A program made the position numbers and the translations under genes. Shown piece by piece: positions 38,244 to 49,895 of a stretch of DNA of 64,000 nucleotides. Numbering within the stretch: the first letter of the stretch is position 1; the number at the start of each line of letters is the position of its first letter. This stretch comes from Desmodesmus armatus. Its lineage: Eukaryota > Chlorophyta > Chlorophyceae > Sphaeropleales > Scenedesmaceae. The notes beneath the pieces are model-generated. The model worked only from the letters and a program-made list of their open reading frames with translations, made no database searches and was not told the DNA's origin. The stretch spans positions 1 to 64,000 of the forward strand of contig VIIQ02000187.1 in assembly GCA_007449985.2 (NCBI GenBank). Reading direction: 5' to 3'.

Positions 38244-39008
38244 ACGAAACAATTGCACTTTCCATCCGCCGACCGGGAGTGTGTGTGTAGGGGGGGGGGG
38301 GGGGTGAAGGCATACACACTGACCACCTTGACACCCAGGTCCAGGCACCATGGATGATGTCTTTCATCTGGGTGAGCCAACACGGGGGGGGGGGGGGGGG
38401 GGGGGGGGGGGTTCATTGACATTGCTCCTTGCACCCATAAGATGTGTGGAAACGTGAGGGGTGGCAACACTGAAGGTGAAAGCTCTGTGCTCAGTGTCTT
38501 GCACAGTCCTAGGGCACTGACGCTACGTGTGTATGTGTTGGGTGGGGGGGGGTCTGTGTTGAGGTGGCCCACCATGCTGAGCATCACAAAGGGGGGGAGG
38601 GAAGAGTGTGCTGTAGTAATGGGACTACACTTTTTTTCGTCAAGATTGCACACGGCTTCAGCCACCTCTGTGTGTGCCCTGCTTGTGTCCCCCTACCATG
38701 CGTGGAGGAGGGGAGGCAGTGGTGGGTGGTGGTGGTGGTGGTGGTGGCGGTGGTGGCGATGCTGGTGCTGTGTGTGTGTTGATCATATTGGGGTAGGCAA
38801 TGACCAAGATAACAGATTTTGCAGGGTCTTTGCCAACAGCAGCGGAACCATCCTTCACCTTAGTGTATCCCTGCTTGTGTCCATCTATGCGCTGCAGGCC
38901 CAGCTGGTCTGCAAACCTCCTGTTGCCATCCATAATGAAGGCAACGTGCGGGGGTAGGGGCTGACCACACAACAGTAGTGCCACCAAACGCCTTATACAG
39001 TACAGCAT
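34264..39008 (-). CDS. Gene C: cis-prenyltransferase (dehydrodolichyl diphosphate synthase type)
   Basis: Proposed exons: 39008-38859, 38124-37978, 37083-36959, 36615-36471, 35814-35683, 34842-34264, in phase throughout, 425 residues. The enzyme family adds isopentenyl units in cis to an allylic diphosphate to make dolichol or polyprenol precursors. Visible conserved regions are [15 protein letters not shown] (catalytic Asp and diphosphate-binding Gly-Asn-Arg-Arg), [64 protein letters not shown] and the C-terminal [16 protein letters not shown]. The last exon adds a 170-residue Gln/Ala/Ser/Gly-rich tail of low complexity that usual family members lack. A second possible terminal exon lies at 34906-35064. 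The true start may be upstream; 39008 is the first ATG in frame with the catalytic motif. Exons 2 to 5 have partial tandem copies in the introns. Confidence 0.88.
34906..35064 (-). other. Alternative terminal exon of gene C
   Basis: This segment duplicates the acceptor and first 19 codons of the main terminal exon ([19 protein letters not shown]), then diverges to a short tail ending SRQIPEAGR and a stop. It lies closer to exon 5 than the main terminal exon, is in the same phase, and would give a protein with a 52-residue end instead of the 192-residue one. Whether it is used cannot be told from sequence. Confidence 0.55.
35141..35275. repeat. Dispersed element copy 2, with hairpin
   Basis: Close match to 29194-29328 over its whole length, located in gene C between exon 5 and the two competing terminal exons. 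The hairpin stem is at 35184-35194 and pairs with one G-T wobble. The copy ends in CCTTCCTTCCTTT. No target-site duplication was recognised by eye. Confidence 0.7.
35506..38375 (-). repeat. Partial copies of gene C exons 2-5 in its introns
   Basis: Exon 5 end: about 35506-35570. Exon 4 end: 36105-36186 and 36283-36372. Exon 3 start: about 37295-37358. Exon 2: 3' part at about 37741-37830 and 5' part at about 38313-38367. Several carry frameshifts (for example the exon 4 copy at 36105 has one extra base), so most cannot code for a functional segment. Poly-G or poly-C runs border most of them. Confidence 0.75.
36921..38410. repeat. Cluster of long poly-G/poly-C tracts
   Basis: Runs of roughly 10 to 35 identical G or C bases occur at about 36921-36943 (C), 37107, 37161, 37234, 37248, 37407, 37460 (G), 37717 and 37920 (C), 38139, 38205-38239, 38290 and 38385-38410 (G), all in introns of gene C. 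Similar tracts are at 26366-26388, 30390, 30640, 35587, 36223, 36408 and 49209. None falls inside a called exon. Confidence 0.9.
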
Positions 39009-39382
39009 TGCTGCTGGCGTGCTTGACAGTTGGTCTGCTGTGTTTGTGCTGGGGGCTTCTGGTGGGGAGGGTGGACTGACAGTGGTGACCTGGGAGGGTG
39101 ACAACGGTAACAGAGTGATGATGCTGATACAATGTGGTGTGTGGGAGCGTTAGCTAACTTTGGGAAGTGGCACAGGTGTGACCTCAACTGCTTTCAGGGT
39201 GCAGGTGCTGCCAAACCCCACCCACATCGAGGCACGCCAGATCACCCACGTTCAGCTATTGCTCTGATAAATGGACATCTGGGCATCAGATTGAGGCGCG
39301 TGGGGCTTGTTTTCCATTCCCAAGTATTGCTGTTTCGAGCTTTGAGACTTGAGGCCTTGCTGTCCTTTTTATTTCTGACACC
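39009..39382. promoter_or_regulatory. Divergent promoter region of genes C and D
   Basis: Only about 375 bp separate the start codons of gene C (minus) and gene D (plus), so both promoters must lie here or overlap the first exons. The minus-strand frame remains open upstream of the gene C ATG, so part of this region could also be 5' exon of gene C. No TATA box was confidently recognised. Confidence 0.45.
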
Positions 39383-40407
39383 ATGCATACGTTATTGAGT
39401 AGATCGTGTTCTGCACCCAGCACAGCCCCATGCACGCAGCGCTCGAAGCAGAAGCAGCACAGCAGGGATGTGTGTGTACAGGCAGCAAGCAATTGGCAGG
39501 GAGATCTGGCTTTCAAGCGGCTGATGGTCCTGCCAGGCGGAGCCTGGTTCCTGTCAGATGCTGCTGCAGACGCTCCCGTGTATGGTGACAGCTTCATCAT
39601 GCAGGGCCGGGAGGCAAAAGCAGGACCCCGCTCAACTGCCACAGGTGCGGGCTGCATGGGACCCTCTATTGGCTTTTCGATCTTGTTGGTATCACGGTTC
39701 TTCCGCACGACACGTTGTTCCACTCAGCATCCAGTAGCTGTGGCTGGAGGCAGCATGCAGAGAAGCTTGCACCACTTGTCCACCCTTGCTTGAACCCCTC
39801 TGCTTGTCAGGTCTGACCCTGCTTTGGAAAAGGTGTGTGTGAAATGCTCTCTGTCGCAAAATCAACACATAGGCCTGTGCTGGCACTCCATGCTCAAGCT
39901 GCTTGATCCCTGCTGTGGCGCCCTGTTGCCTGCAGGCTTGGTGCGCATGCGCCAGCGGGCCAAGACAGCAGTGCAGCTCAAACGCCAGCCTGTCCGCGAC
40001 ATCATCCCCCTCTCCCTAGACGAGGTGGAAGTGTCTATTGTCGCCCTCTCATCAGACGATACAGCAGGTTCGTTCTTGTCATCTTCGCTACACTGCCCCT
40101 GTCCAAGCACTCCCTAGGCACAGCAGGCCGCACCAGGGCACTTGCACTCAAGCAGCGTGCACCGCAGCGGCCGCACCGCTATCTTCCAACAGCTAGTATA
40201 CTAGCTTCCCAGACACTCCCAACTAGCTTCTCCTTGCTGACATGAGTGTGTATTTGTGGACCTATGTTTGCAGGCAACAGCAGGTCCCTTGCAATCAGCC
40301 GGCGCAGCAGCAGCAGCATCGTGCCATTTCGGCGGTTGCTAGCAGACCCAGACACACCCGACGACGAGCTGCATCTGTCAGTGACGTCAGTAGAGTCGAC
40401 CACTGAC

Positions 40408-40439
<32 letters not shown>

Positions 40440-42429
40440 GACACTGGCGATAGTGCCTCGTGACAACACCATGTTGGGCGTGGTTATGAGCTCTGCTGTG
40501 CGCAGGAGGGATGACGATGTGCAGCTGCCACCGGTGAGCGGGTTGCAGTAAAGCAATGGATGGGGGCCACAGCATATGCTCGGAGTGGGGTGCATGCAGA
40601 CTTCATGCATGCCGTATGCTCGTGCCATGCAGACAGCGCGAGCCGGGCCCACAGCAACTCGGCAGTCCTGTGCATCAGTGGTGCTTAAGTTCTGCGCAGC
40701 AAAAAAGCTACAGTGGCACTGCTCGCATTGTGAAGCAGCCAATGCAGGCTATGTCTGGCTGTGGGCTGGGCCATGCATGCTTGGGGATGTGTGCTGAGCA
40801 TCCAAAGTTGCCGCAGCCTGTGTACATGGCACTTGGCGTTGGCGCGGTTGATGCCTGCAGACAGGTTGCTGGGTCACTTCGCTCATTGTATGTTACTGCT
40901 GCTTACTGCCTCGCAGAGTGAGAACGTTTATGAGACCCCATTCAATGACAAGAACCCCAGGCGCACCATGAAGGTAGGTGCACATCAAGATACAGTTGGC
41001 ATTCTTCAAATGTGCATGCCATGCACTGCATCCTCCGTAGTATGCCAGATAGCAGGCACATCATGGCCTACGGCTGTGCACCGTACAGAACAACGCGCCT
41101 TGAAGGACCATGTTTGCGTGCATGATGTTGCTCGCATTTGACTCACATGTTCATATGTGCAACACCCTTGGTGCGTGTGCTGTGATGCGGCTGCCACCCC
41201 AGGTGGACGATTTCAACAGCTCTCATGCTGCTCTTGTAGCACCCTAATGGCTGGGTTCATGTGTATGTCCCCTCCACCCCCACCCCCACCCCCCTTGCAG
41301 CATGATCTGCTGCTGGCGCATCTATGCAATATGAGTATGCTTGCTATTTGATGTACTGCCTGCAGATCAAGTTCACGTGCAAGCGCTGTGGCGCCACCAC
41401 CATCAAGCCCATCAATCCGCATGCTTGGGCCACCGGGACTGTCTTTGCCAAGTGCGGCTGCTGCCAGGTGGGTGTCAGGAGCTCCCTTGGGCTCCAGCTG
41501 ATATTCAATACCTATAAGCTGATATTCAATACCTATAAGTTATAGCTGATATTCAATACCTATAAGTTATAGGTACAGTCAATGGCTCAGCAAAGCTGAG
41601 CAACCCACAAGGGAGCCAGAGGCTCATGGGCGATATTGTGGGCGCGTATGTGCGCATCGGCTCTGTCAACCTTGTCAATGTATTCAGCAGGGTTGTGGTG
41701 TCTGTGCGATCGTTGGCCACTACCATGTGCAGCACTGATAACTTTGGGATTGGGCAAGGGTTGATGTTTTTTTGTGCAGATGTGGCTTGATCGGCGCGTG
41801 TGTCAACACTGAGTCTGAGTCAAACCATTGTATTCCTAGTGACGGACAGGCAATGGTTCTTGTGTGCCTTCTGGCTTCTGCTGCGCAGGTGACACACAAG
41901 CTGGTGGACAATCTGAAGCTGTTCCATGAGCTCGCGGGGCCTGTCTTGGGCCAGGCACGCAGGTGCGCTGGTCGGTGGGAACATGCTCGTTGCGTCAGTA
42001 CTCTCATGTGCAATGTAAGCGGTGTCCGCTGCCCAAGTGTCTCAAAAGCGCCGGACAGTCCCGTGCTGCTGACCAGGCAACGCACCAACACATCATGTGT
42101 AGCACACTGCCATGTGTGCCGCTCACTCCTTAGGTGAACTGCACATCGGCAGTGGTCAGCAACTGTGCTGTGTGCTGTGTTATATCATATGTCATATAAT
42201 CTTATAATACATTTCAATCAATATATATTGATATATATAATGAATTGTGTCCATGCAGGCCATCAAGCCCAAGCGTGAGCGCCTGGGGCTGCGCCTGGAT
42301 TCAGACAGCACCACCCTGCCCCAGCTGCCTCCCGCCTGCGGCTGCGGCTGCCTGACGCCTTCCCTGACGACACAGCAGGACTCAACTGAGCTGAGCCACG
42401 GCAGCAGAGCCGAGTCATGGCAGCAGTAA
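39383..42429 (+). CDS. Gene D: DNL-type zinc-finger protein, probable plastid HSP70 escort protein
   Basis: Proposed exons: 39383-39644, 39936-40067, 40274-40533, 40917-40973, 41366-41467, 41889-42014, 42259-42429. The zinc-finger core is split over three exons: FTCKRCGATTIKPINPHAWA, then FAKCGCCQ, then VTHKLVDNLKLFHEL, with four zinc-ligand Cys and the His-Lys-Leu-Val-Asp-Asn-Leu signature of the zf-DNL (Tim15/Zim17/HEP) family. Members keep organellar HSP70 soluble. The N-terminus is rich in Ser/Arg/Gln with a VQA-A type cleavage context, suggesting plastid (or mitochondrial) import. A Ser-run precedes the YETPFNDKNPRRTMK lead-in. The end is ambiguous: exon 6 may stop at 41962 and join an acceptor before 42305, giving a different tail ending LPDAFPDDTAGLN with stop at 42389 (323 residues instead of 369). 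Confidence 0.85.
41496..41576 (+). repeat. Short tandem repeat in gene D intron
   Basis: Three copies of a roughly 25-30 bp unit containing AGCTGATATTCAATACCTAT, AT-rich compared with its surroundings, in the intron after the exon that encodes the second Cys pair. Confidence 0.85.
42179..42246 (+). other. AT-rich patch just before the last exon of gene D
   Basis: About 68 bp are composed almost only of A and T (ATATATATTGATATATATAA and similar) in a window that is otherwise GC-richer. It ends about 12 bp before the acceptor of the last exon of gene D. It may be a simple repeat expansion or the remains of an inserted element. Confidence 0.8.
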
Positions 42430-44214
42430 CTGGTTCACGGCAGCAGAGGTTGTTATGCGCATGTATCCACTGGACGGAAGGCAGGGAGCTTGTGGGATTC
42501 TTGCCAAAGCATGCTCCGGCAAGAGGGCTCTGCGGGAGCTTCTTCGACAAGCTGCCTCTGTACATCATGCAGACCACCCTGCAAGGCGCGGGCTGAGATG
42601 CGTCTACAGCAGCCGAGGTGAGGCAAGATGGCCACTGCAACGGAGGTCCTGCGCATGCTTGGCGGGGCAAGGCGGCTGTGACGCAGACACGCCTGCCACA
42701 AAGAGACTCGGGTTGCAGGACAAGTGCATGCTGCAGGCTTCAACATGGCTGACCGAGCCACAGTAATCGTGTTGCTTTTGTGTTTCAATGGGTGGGAAGC
42801 AGATGTGATGCCCCTCTGGATGCGGCCGCCTGTACATGCGTTGACTGGCAACACCACAGGGGTAAGCTGAGGCGGAAGTGTTCCTGAGGCCTATGCAGCG
42901 AGGTTGCTTGTCCCTTGCCAGAACTGCATGCAGCCGTACCCTCATATGGCACTGCATACTGCAGCTGCAGCTGTACAGCACCTAGGGTTGTAGCCATTAG
43001 AAGGGCGCTACGGGTTGGTCGTTTGGATCAGGTGTACACCAGCGTGCTTTTCATTTGATGTACACCAGTGTGATGGAAGTGCTGATGTTGGGTTGGCGGC
43101 TGCAGTACCACGGCTGTGTTCGTTATGTTGTTGGTGTGCCTGCTGCTGTGCGCTTGTGTGACAGCTTGTCCTCCGCCATATGGCAGTCTGTGTTGTGGGG
43201 GCTGCCGCTGTAACACTTTTTTGGTGCGTAGTTTGTGATGGTGGGTGTGTTGGTTCTGGGTGTGTTGGGTCATGGCCGACGTTGTTAGACGTTGTTTTGT
43301 GCACCATCGCTGTTCGTTCTCGTGCTCATGGTTGCTCCTTGTATCAACAGCGACGGCCTGTGCCCCCCTTCTGGCAATGGCATGCACTCTGCAGTCAACC
43401 GGGGGGGCTGCATGGGCTTCACCAGTACCACTACGGCATATGTGTACTATGCACGTGTGCCAACATTGAGATGATCCTTGGATGTGTGTGTTGCCCTTTT
43501 TTGCGGCATCTTGTGTGTGTGCCTCAGCACCTAGCGTGTTGATCTCACTGCATCATCAAGGCCACACATCAGCTACCATGCAGCTGACGGTTTTGGCGGC
43601 TGCTTGCAGCTTGGTTGTAACATATCTGTATTCATGTCTGCAATCTAGCACTGTGGTTGCCTGCAGTGGTTGTTGTGGCAGCTTCTTTCCGGCTGTGAGG
43701 TTTGATGTTGGCAGCTGCAAGCTTTGTGGTTGCAGGGGGCACCTTGGGGTGGGTGCGCCCAGGGCTCAAGCACCTTAGACGCTTGCGCATGTCTTGCCCT
43801 TGTGCTGTGCTGTTTTGTTCGTGGTATCATGTGCGTGTAAGAGCCCTTGCACGTCCTTTGTTGCTGTCCTGCACATCTGTACACAGTTGGTGGCTGTGTA
43901 ACTCTTGGTTTGCGGCAACGGCTTGGATGACAGTGGGCCAGAGGGGCTCACTTTGGGTGCAGTGGTGCTGAAGAGTACGCTATCAAATCGTCAGCTGTGC
44001 TGCTTCCATTCAGATGCTCGATGGACATCAGTTCCACTGCTGGATGATGGACAGCAGTGGAACTGCTGTGGCCGGTTGTGCAGCTGTTAGTCATTCAAGC
44101 TGGGATGCTAGGAACGAGGTAGGATGCCGGGATGGTGCAACGGATCAGCTCTCAAGCCAATCAGCTGCATGAGTTGATTTGACGCCCGCTATTCGGCCCT
44201 GCTGCTGCTGCAAA
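42430..44214. other. Intergenic region between genes D and E
   Basis: No gene is supported. The region holds TG/GT-rich sequence and short open frames without family resemblance. TGTAA motifs for plus-strand poly(A) are at 43207 and 43616, far from the gene D stop; none lies close to it. The 5' flank of gene E should be in the last few hundred bases. Confidence 0.5.
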
Positions 44215-47200
44215 ATGCAACTACAGCTCCACCCCTGTGCTAGGCCTGTTGCTATGGCACAGGCCAGAAGCGCTCACATTGGCTTGCGATCGTCAAATCA
44301 TGCGTGTCTTATAGTCAGGAATGTAGCACAGCCTGCATCGCGCTCTGTCGCGGTCCTACTGTCAAGCACCAGACAGCACAGCCTGGATCAGAGGAGTTTG
44401 GTGGTCCGTGCTGCTAAGGACGGACTCGATGCCGAGTTGGAGGCAACTCAAAAGGTAAGTTCACATCTGCACAACCGGTCACGGCCATGCAGCAGCAAGT
44501 GGTTGGCAGCTGACTTTGCCGTGCTGGCTTTGCCCTGCTTGTGCAGACCCTGGACAAAGTCCTGCAAGCAGTGCAGGCAGCACAGGCGGCACAAGCAGTT
44601 CCTCAGCAGTTGCAGACAGCAACTGCTACAACCACAGTACAGGATGCAGCTCTGCTCAGCAGGTGTGGGTGTGGGAGCATCTTGCAGCACTCAGCGGATG
44701 TGGTTTGCTCGTGTGCACAAGCGTTCAGAGGTTCACGTGCATGTGAAATGGCACATTGGGGCGCATATGCCCTGTGCAAAAAGCCATGCTGTGACTTGCT
44801 AGCTTGCACAGCCCAAGCAGATAGGAAGGTCAAGAAACGTGTTGTGTCATGCTGTGTGCATACAGGGAGCAGCAGCTGTGGGACAGGCAGCAGGCCATTA
44901 TGGACAGAATGCAGCAGCAGTGGGACGAGGAGCGCAGGGTGAGCGGAAACTTTTGGATGTGAGGCAGTACAAGGGTGGTAGGCATCTAGTGTCCAGCACA
45001 GGTACACACATGCACCGCCTCAGGCTGAGGTACCCTGAGGTTTGCTTACCAGCAAGGGGTTGGTTTCCCAAGGCAGCAAGCAGTGAAAGCACTTGGTGGC
45101 AGCATCACATAGATGTCACTGCCCTGTGCTCAGACTGTCACTCTGTGCAGCTGCCACACATGGCCGCACAAGCGTTCTACGTGTGCAAGAGGGAGGTCAA
45201 GATGGCCAGTACATGGTGCAGTCTTGTCATGCTGATGCATTCTCATGTTGCTGCCGTGTGTGTTGTTGTTGTCTATCAGGCCTTCCTCGCACGGGAACAG
45301 CAGCTGGTGTCAGAATTATCTCAACTGCGTCAGGAGCTCAGCCAGCTACTGCTCAACAAGGCAGCAGCTTTGCCAGCAGCAGCGGCAGCAGCAGCAGCAG
45401 CAGCAGCAGCAGTGCCAGCAGCAGCAGCAGTGCCAGGTCTGGTCAGCAGCAGCCCAGGCAGCATGGTCGCATCATCCCCAGCAGCTGCTGCTGTTGCGGC
45501 TGCCGCAGCATCTTCTGCTGCGTCACGGCCTGGAAGCTCAGCATTCCCTGGACAAGGTAAGATACTGTTATGTATCTGATGTACAGGCACCAGATCTGGC
45601 TCCAGGTCAGCCTCATCAGCTGCCTTTGTTTTTCCGTTTACCACTTGTTTGTGCATGTTCCTGTTATAGTGTGTCCTGTTCCAACCTTTCCTGTGCTGTG
45701 CTGTACTGTGCTGTGCCATGAGTGCAATGGACCTCACAATATTCATTTCTGGCCCCAGCTCAGCCTCAGCAGCTGTCTGAACGCTGTCGACCATTCTTTG
45801 TGCTGTGCTGTGCTGTTGCAGGCACCATCTCTGGCCCCAGCTCGGCCTCTGCAGCGGTGGCGGCTGCCATCAGGGCAGTGAGGGACGAGGGCGTGACACG
45901 CACATCCACTGCAAGCAGCGACGGCGGCGAGTCAGGTGGGCGCTTACGGACGGGCAGGCAGACAAAGAGACGTCTTGCAGCTTACCAAGCACCCATGTAC
46001 TTACCACGAAAACCACCCAGTGCAAGACACAAGGACCGCGCGCTTTCAGTGTTGGCCTGTTGGGCTGGACACTGCACCCAGTTGCTCCTATGAGATGCTT
46101 CTATGGTCAAGAACTGGTTAATGTGCCGCTGCTTGCTGATGCAGACTCCTGGCAAAGTCTGTCTGAGCGGCTATATCATATCCACCAACATATATCATCG
46201 TTTACATCCACCAACATATGCTCAGGACTTTTGATCATTTCGCCGCTGCTTGCTGATGCAGACAGTGGTTCCTGGCAAGGCCTGTTCGCCAGCAGCGGCG
46301 AGAGGGCCGTCAGCAGCGTTGCTAGCGCCCTAGCAGCAGTCAACGAGGTCGACGTGCTTTCCGACCTCGACCTCTCATACACAAGCACCAGCCGCGGCCG
46401 CCGCCGCATCGGCAGCAATGGCAGCAGCAATGGCGGCCCCAGCAGCAGCACCAGCAGTATGGATGGATCAGTTTCAGTCGAAGATGCACCTTCCGCAGCA
46501 GCAGCCAGCACAAATGGAAGTGGAAGCTCTTCAGGATCTTCAGCAGGTGCTGGGGAGGACTCGGAGTCATCGGGTTTGTCTGTGGCGTCAAGCAGCAGTG
46601 GGTCGGCAGTTATCGAGGTGCAGAAGGGTGACCCGGAAGGACCACCACCTGTGCTGGTTGCTGGTGATGACGATATCTTCTGGGTGTCCAAGCTGCATGA
46701 CGGCTTGCTCAGCGCGGGATTCTACCCAGCTGATGATGAGGTGAGTGACCACCGTGACCGACAGAATAGTATGCTCAGTGTGTAAGGCACCGAGCTCAGT
46801 GTGTGTCACTGCACCTTTTTGTGCTGTTTGCAACAGCATAGCATCTGCACTGGACCGGTTTCTCTGCCTGGTCACGGCAACATTATGTGTTGTGTTTGTG
46901 TGCGGCACTTGATTCGGCGCGGGTTGTGCCCATGCTCGCTGCCTGGTGGTTTGTGCATATGTGGTGTGATGCAGGTTGAGAATTGGTTCTTTGCCGAGAG
47001 CACCCAAACTGCTCTGCTGACTTTCCAAGCCTGCAACGGCCTGCCAGAAACGGGTGAGCCCTGAGTCCGGTGCATTTCACCAGCTTGAAAACGACAGTGT
47101 GTGTCATTCACAGATGGTGTTGCGTTGCTGCCACAGCCCCCGTAAGCAGCAGTGGCACCTGCCAGCTTTGGTATCGGCAACCTTCTGTCGCAGCTTCTGT

Positions 47201-49895
47201 GGCCCCCTCCTTTCCCTCTTTTCTGTTGTGTAGCTAGTCTAGTTAGTGGGCAGCTAGTCTGGGGCCACGATTCCTCGCAAGTTGCGCTGTCCGGCAGGCA
47301 ACTTGCCTTTTGGGGGTGCTGCGGTGTGCCTTGACCGGTCTGTGGGGCCACTGGTGGAATCCATCATGCTGTTGGTGACGTTTGCAGTCACACCTGGCGC
47401 TAGTTGATGGGGGGTGTTGGAAGGGGAGATGGAACTGGTGTTGCGTCATGCTGCCTCTGTGTTGTCATCCCCTCTGATCTGGGTCTTTTCACCTCTTGGA
47501 GGATACAATTGGTACCAAGGGGCCGTGTTGGTGTGGCTTGCGTGTCCGCACATGCAGGTACTACCTGCGAGGCCACCTGGCGCAAGCTGATGGGTGAGGA
47601 GGTGTACGAGGCAGCCTACGGCCAGCTCAGCCGCCAGGGCAGCAGTGGCAGCAGCAGTGGCAGCAATGGCGGCAGCAATGGCGGCAGCAATGGCGGCAGC
47701 AGTGGCAGCAATGGCGGCAGCAGTGGCAGCATCAGCTCCCAGGTTGTAGAGACTGCAGAGTCTCCGGATGGAGAGGTGGTTACCTACTCCTTCAGTAGCA
47801 GCAGCAGCAGCAGCAGTGGCAGCAATGCGACGGCGGCTGGCGAGGGCGGCAGCAGTGGTGCTGCCACAGCAGGCAGCAGCGGCAGGATTGGCGGGAGTGG
47901 GTGGCCGGTCGTCATGGATATGGACGGCGGCCGGGAGGTACATGTTCTGCAGGTAAGCTGTCAATGTCATTTTGACATTGTCTCCCCTCCTCACGCCCAT
48001 CCCACACCCCACTCTCACCAGGCCACATGCCCGTGAATGAGTTATCAGGAGTCCGACGTTTCCCCTCGTCACCTGTAACAGCAGCGGCCCCAGTATGCTG
48101 TGTTGTGTGCGTCTGCTTGCTCTGGGTGTGGTGGCAGATAGAGTGGATGTTGGGTGTGGTCAAGCCACAGGGTGCTTGGTTGTGGGGCGGGGTGGAGGGC
48201 AGGTCGTGCAGCAGCCCAGCAATAGCAATCACCAGAGCTGACAACCTACTGTATACTCGCCAGAAGCGTACAAGCAGCACGCAGGTGCACAGGTGGGCCG
48301 CCTGGCGGCCCAGTCCCTTGACTTGAACTGTGTCGCGCTGCTGTTCTGCTGCGTTGTCCTATTTGTTTGCAGGTGTTCCTGCAGAGGGTGGGGTACTTAT
48401 GCTGTCGCCGTCCCTTGCTCTGAATTGTGCCGCGCTGCTGTTCTGCTGTGGTGTCTGTTTTGTGTACAGGTGTGCTTGCAGAGGGTGGGCTACTTCTGTG
48501 GCGATGACGACATGCGCTGGTGGCAGTTTGGCAGTAACACCTTGGACGCACTCAAAACCTTCCAGGTGTGCTCACATACACACGAGACTTTTTCTGACTG
48601 TCATGATGATTGTATCGCCTGTCATCAAGCTTAGTGTCTTATACAAGCTACATGCACTAGACATGCATGCGATGTTGTCGATCCTACATCAATCCACGAC
48701 TTGTGGATGATCAGAGGATGGGTATGATGCAGCAACGGCGTGCTTGAACATGGATCTACACCATCTGGGCAGCGAGGCATCACTTGACTGAGCATGCAGC
48801 TAGGTAAACTCACAGTCTCCACCGCGCCAGGGTGGAAGGGGGTGGACTGCCACTGGCACACACACAAACGCACATTTCGAGCCTGACCTGCCATCATGAC
48901 AAGTGATGCACTTGATGGATGTAACTCATGTGGTACAACACACTGTGGGGTTGTGGCTGTTGAGCTGGACGGGCTGTAGTGTGGCCAGGTGCGCATGTTC
49001 AAGCACGACTTGTTGTGACTGCGAGTGGTGATGGTTGCTCGCAGCTTGAAACCGTGGCTGTGCGTGTGGTGTGTTGTTATGCTGCTTGTGCTGCAGGCTT
49101 GCAAGGGGCTGCCGGAGAGTGGTGTGTGTGACGAGCGCACGTGGCTGGCCCTGCTAGGACCTGATGCCAAGCCGGAAGACCTTGATGAGGTGGGTAGCAC
49201 CCCTCACGGGGGGGGGGGGGGGGGTAATGGGTGGGGGGGGGGAGAGGGGAGGGGTGGTGCAAGATATAGTCCAGTGGGCAGCTGATATGCAAAAACTGGA
49301 AGACCTTGATGAGGTGGGCAGCCTCCACCGCTGTATGGTGTGTGTGCGTGGGTCAGTCAGGCTGGTCCCACTCTTGTGCTGTGGGTTGTGGCTGCTTGTA
49401 GCTGGAGTCAACCCCAAGTTTGCGTTGTCCCTGTTATCAAGCACAAACTGAGGTGTCTGGAGCAGCAGCACCAACAGCACATCAGCAGGAGCAGCAGCAG
49501 TGGCGGCAGGAGCAGCAGCAGCAGTGCTGCTGCTGCTGCTGTTGCTGCTGCTTGCGCTCGCAAGGCTGTTCCGGGTTGGTGCCGTGGAGTGAGTGCACTT
49601 CTGCCGTCAGGGGGGTGGGTGCCTGCACTGTCCTGTTACCCCTGGCCCACCCCCCGCCCTTCCCCCTCCATCAAGCACGAATTGCAGTGTCTTGAGACTT
49701 CAGCTGTTGTCAAAGCTGGTGTCGGTGCCGTCATCTGCTGCTGCTGCTGCTGCTGCTGCTGCCCATGTTTGATGTTCGCTGGCATGTGACTCGTAGGTCT
49801 GCGCTGATGAGTCAATGTACGAAGATGATATGTCGGCACCTCACGAGGGTGCTGTGTGGCTGGTGGGAGAGCAGCGCTGGTCCAAGCCAACGTAG
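44215..49895 (+). CDS. Gene E: probable plastid protein with coiled coil and two peptidoglycan-binding-like domains
   Basis: Proposed exons: 44215-44454, 44547-44662, 44866-44938, 45280-45556, 45822-45935, 46262-46740, 46975-47053, 47558-47952, 48470-48565, 49097-49189, 49797-49895, in phase, 686 residues. The N-terminus is Ala/Arg/Ser-rich with a VVRAA cleavage-like site, typical of chloroplast transit peptides. Residues about 80-190 are Gln/Glu/Leu-rich and predict a coiled coil. Two PG_binding_1-like units follow: KLHDGLLSAGFYPADDE ... TQTALLTFQACNGLPETG ... ATWRKLMG, and VCLQRVGYFCGDDD ... NTLDALKTFQACKGLPESG ... RTWLALLG. A Gly/Ser-rich linker separates them, and the C-terminus is acidic (YEDDMSAPHEGAVWLVGEQ). 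In plants such domains occur in plastid proteins of unclear ligand; the function here is unknown. An additional exon between 49190 and 49796 cannot be excluded. Confidence 0.8.
45584..45780 (+). repeat. Partial copies of gene E exon 5 start
   Basis: Segments at about 45584-45627 and 45750-45772 repeat the beginning of exon 5 (GGCACCATCTCTGGCCCCAG, 45822 onward), with substitutions. A comparable copy of the start of exon 6 lies at about 46128-46170. Confidence 0.65.
48315..48500 (+). repeat. Tandem duplication of the acceptor and start of gene E exon 9
   Basis: About 100 bp of intron plus acceptor and the first codons of exon 9 are present twice: 48315-48404 and 48413-48500. The first copy reads VFLQRVGYL, the second VCLQRVGYFCGDDD and continues as the real exon. 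Confidence 0.75.
49190..49320 (+). repeat. Copy of gene E exon 10 end, separated by poly-G
   Basis: The exon end LEDLDE with its GTGGG donor (49170-49195) recurs at 49297-49316, with a run of about 17 G (49209-49225) and a second G-rich run between them. Confidence 0.8.
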
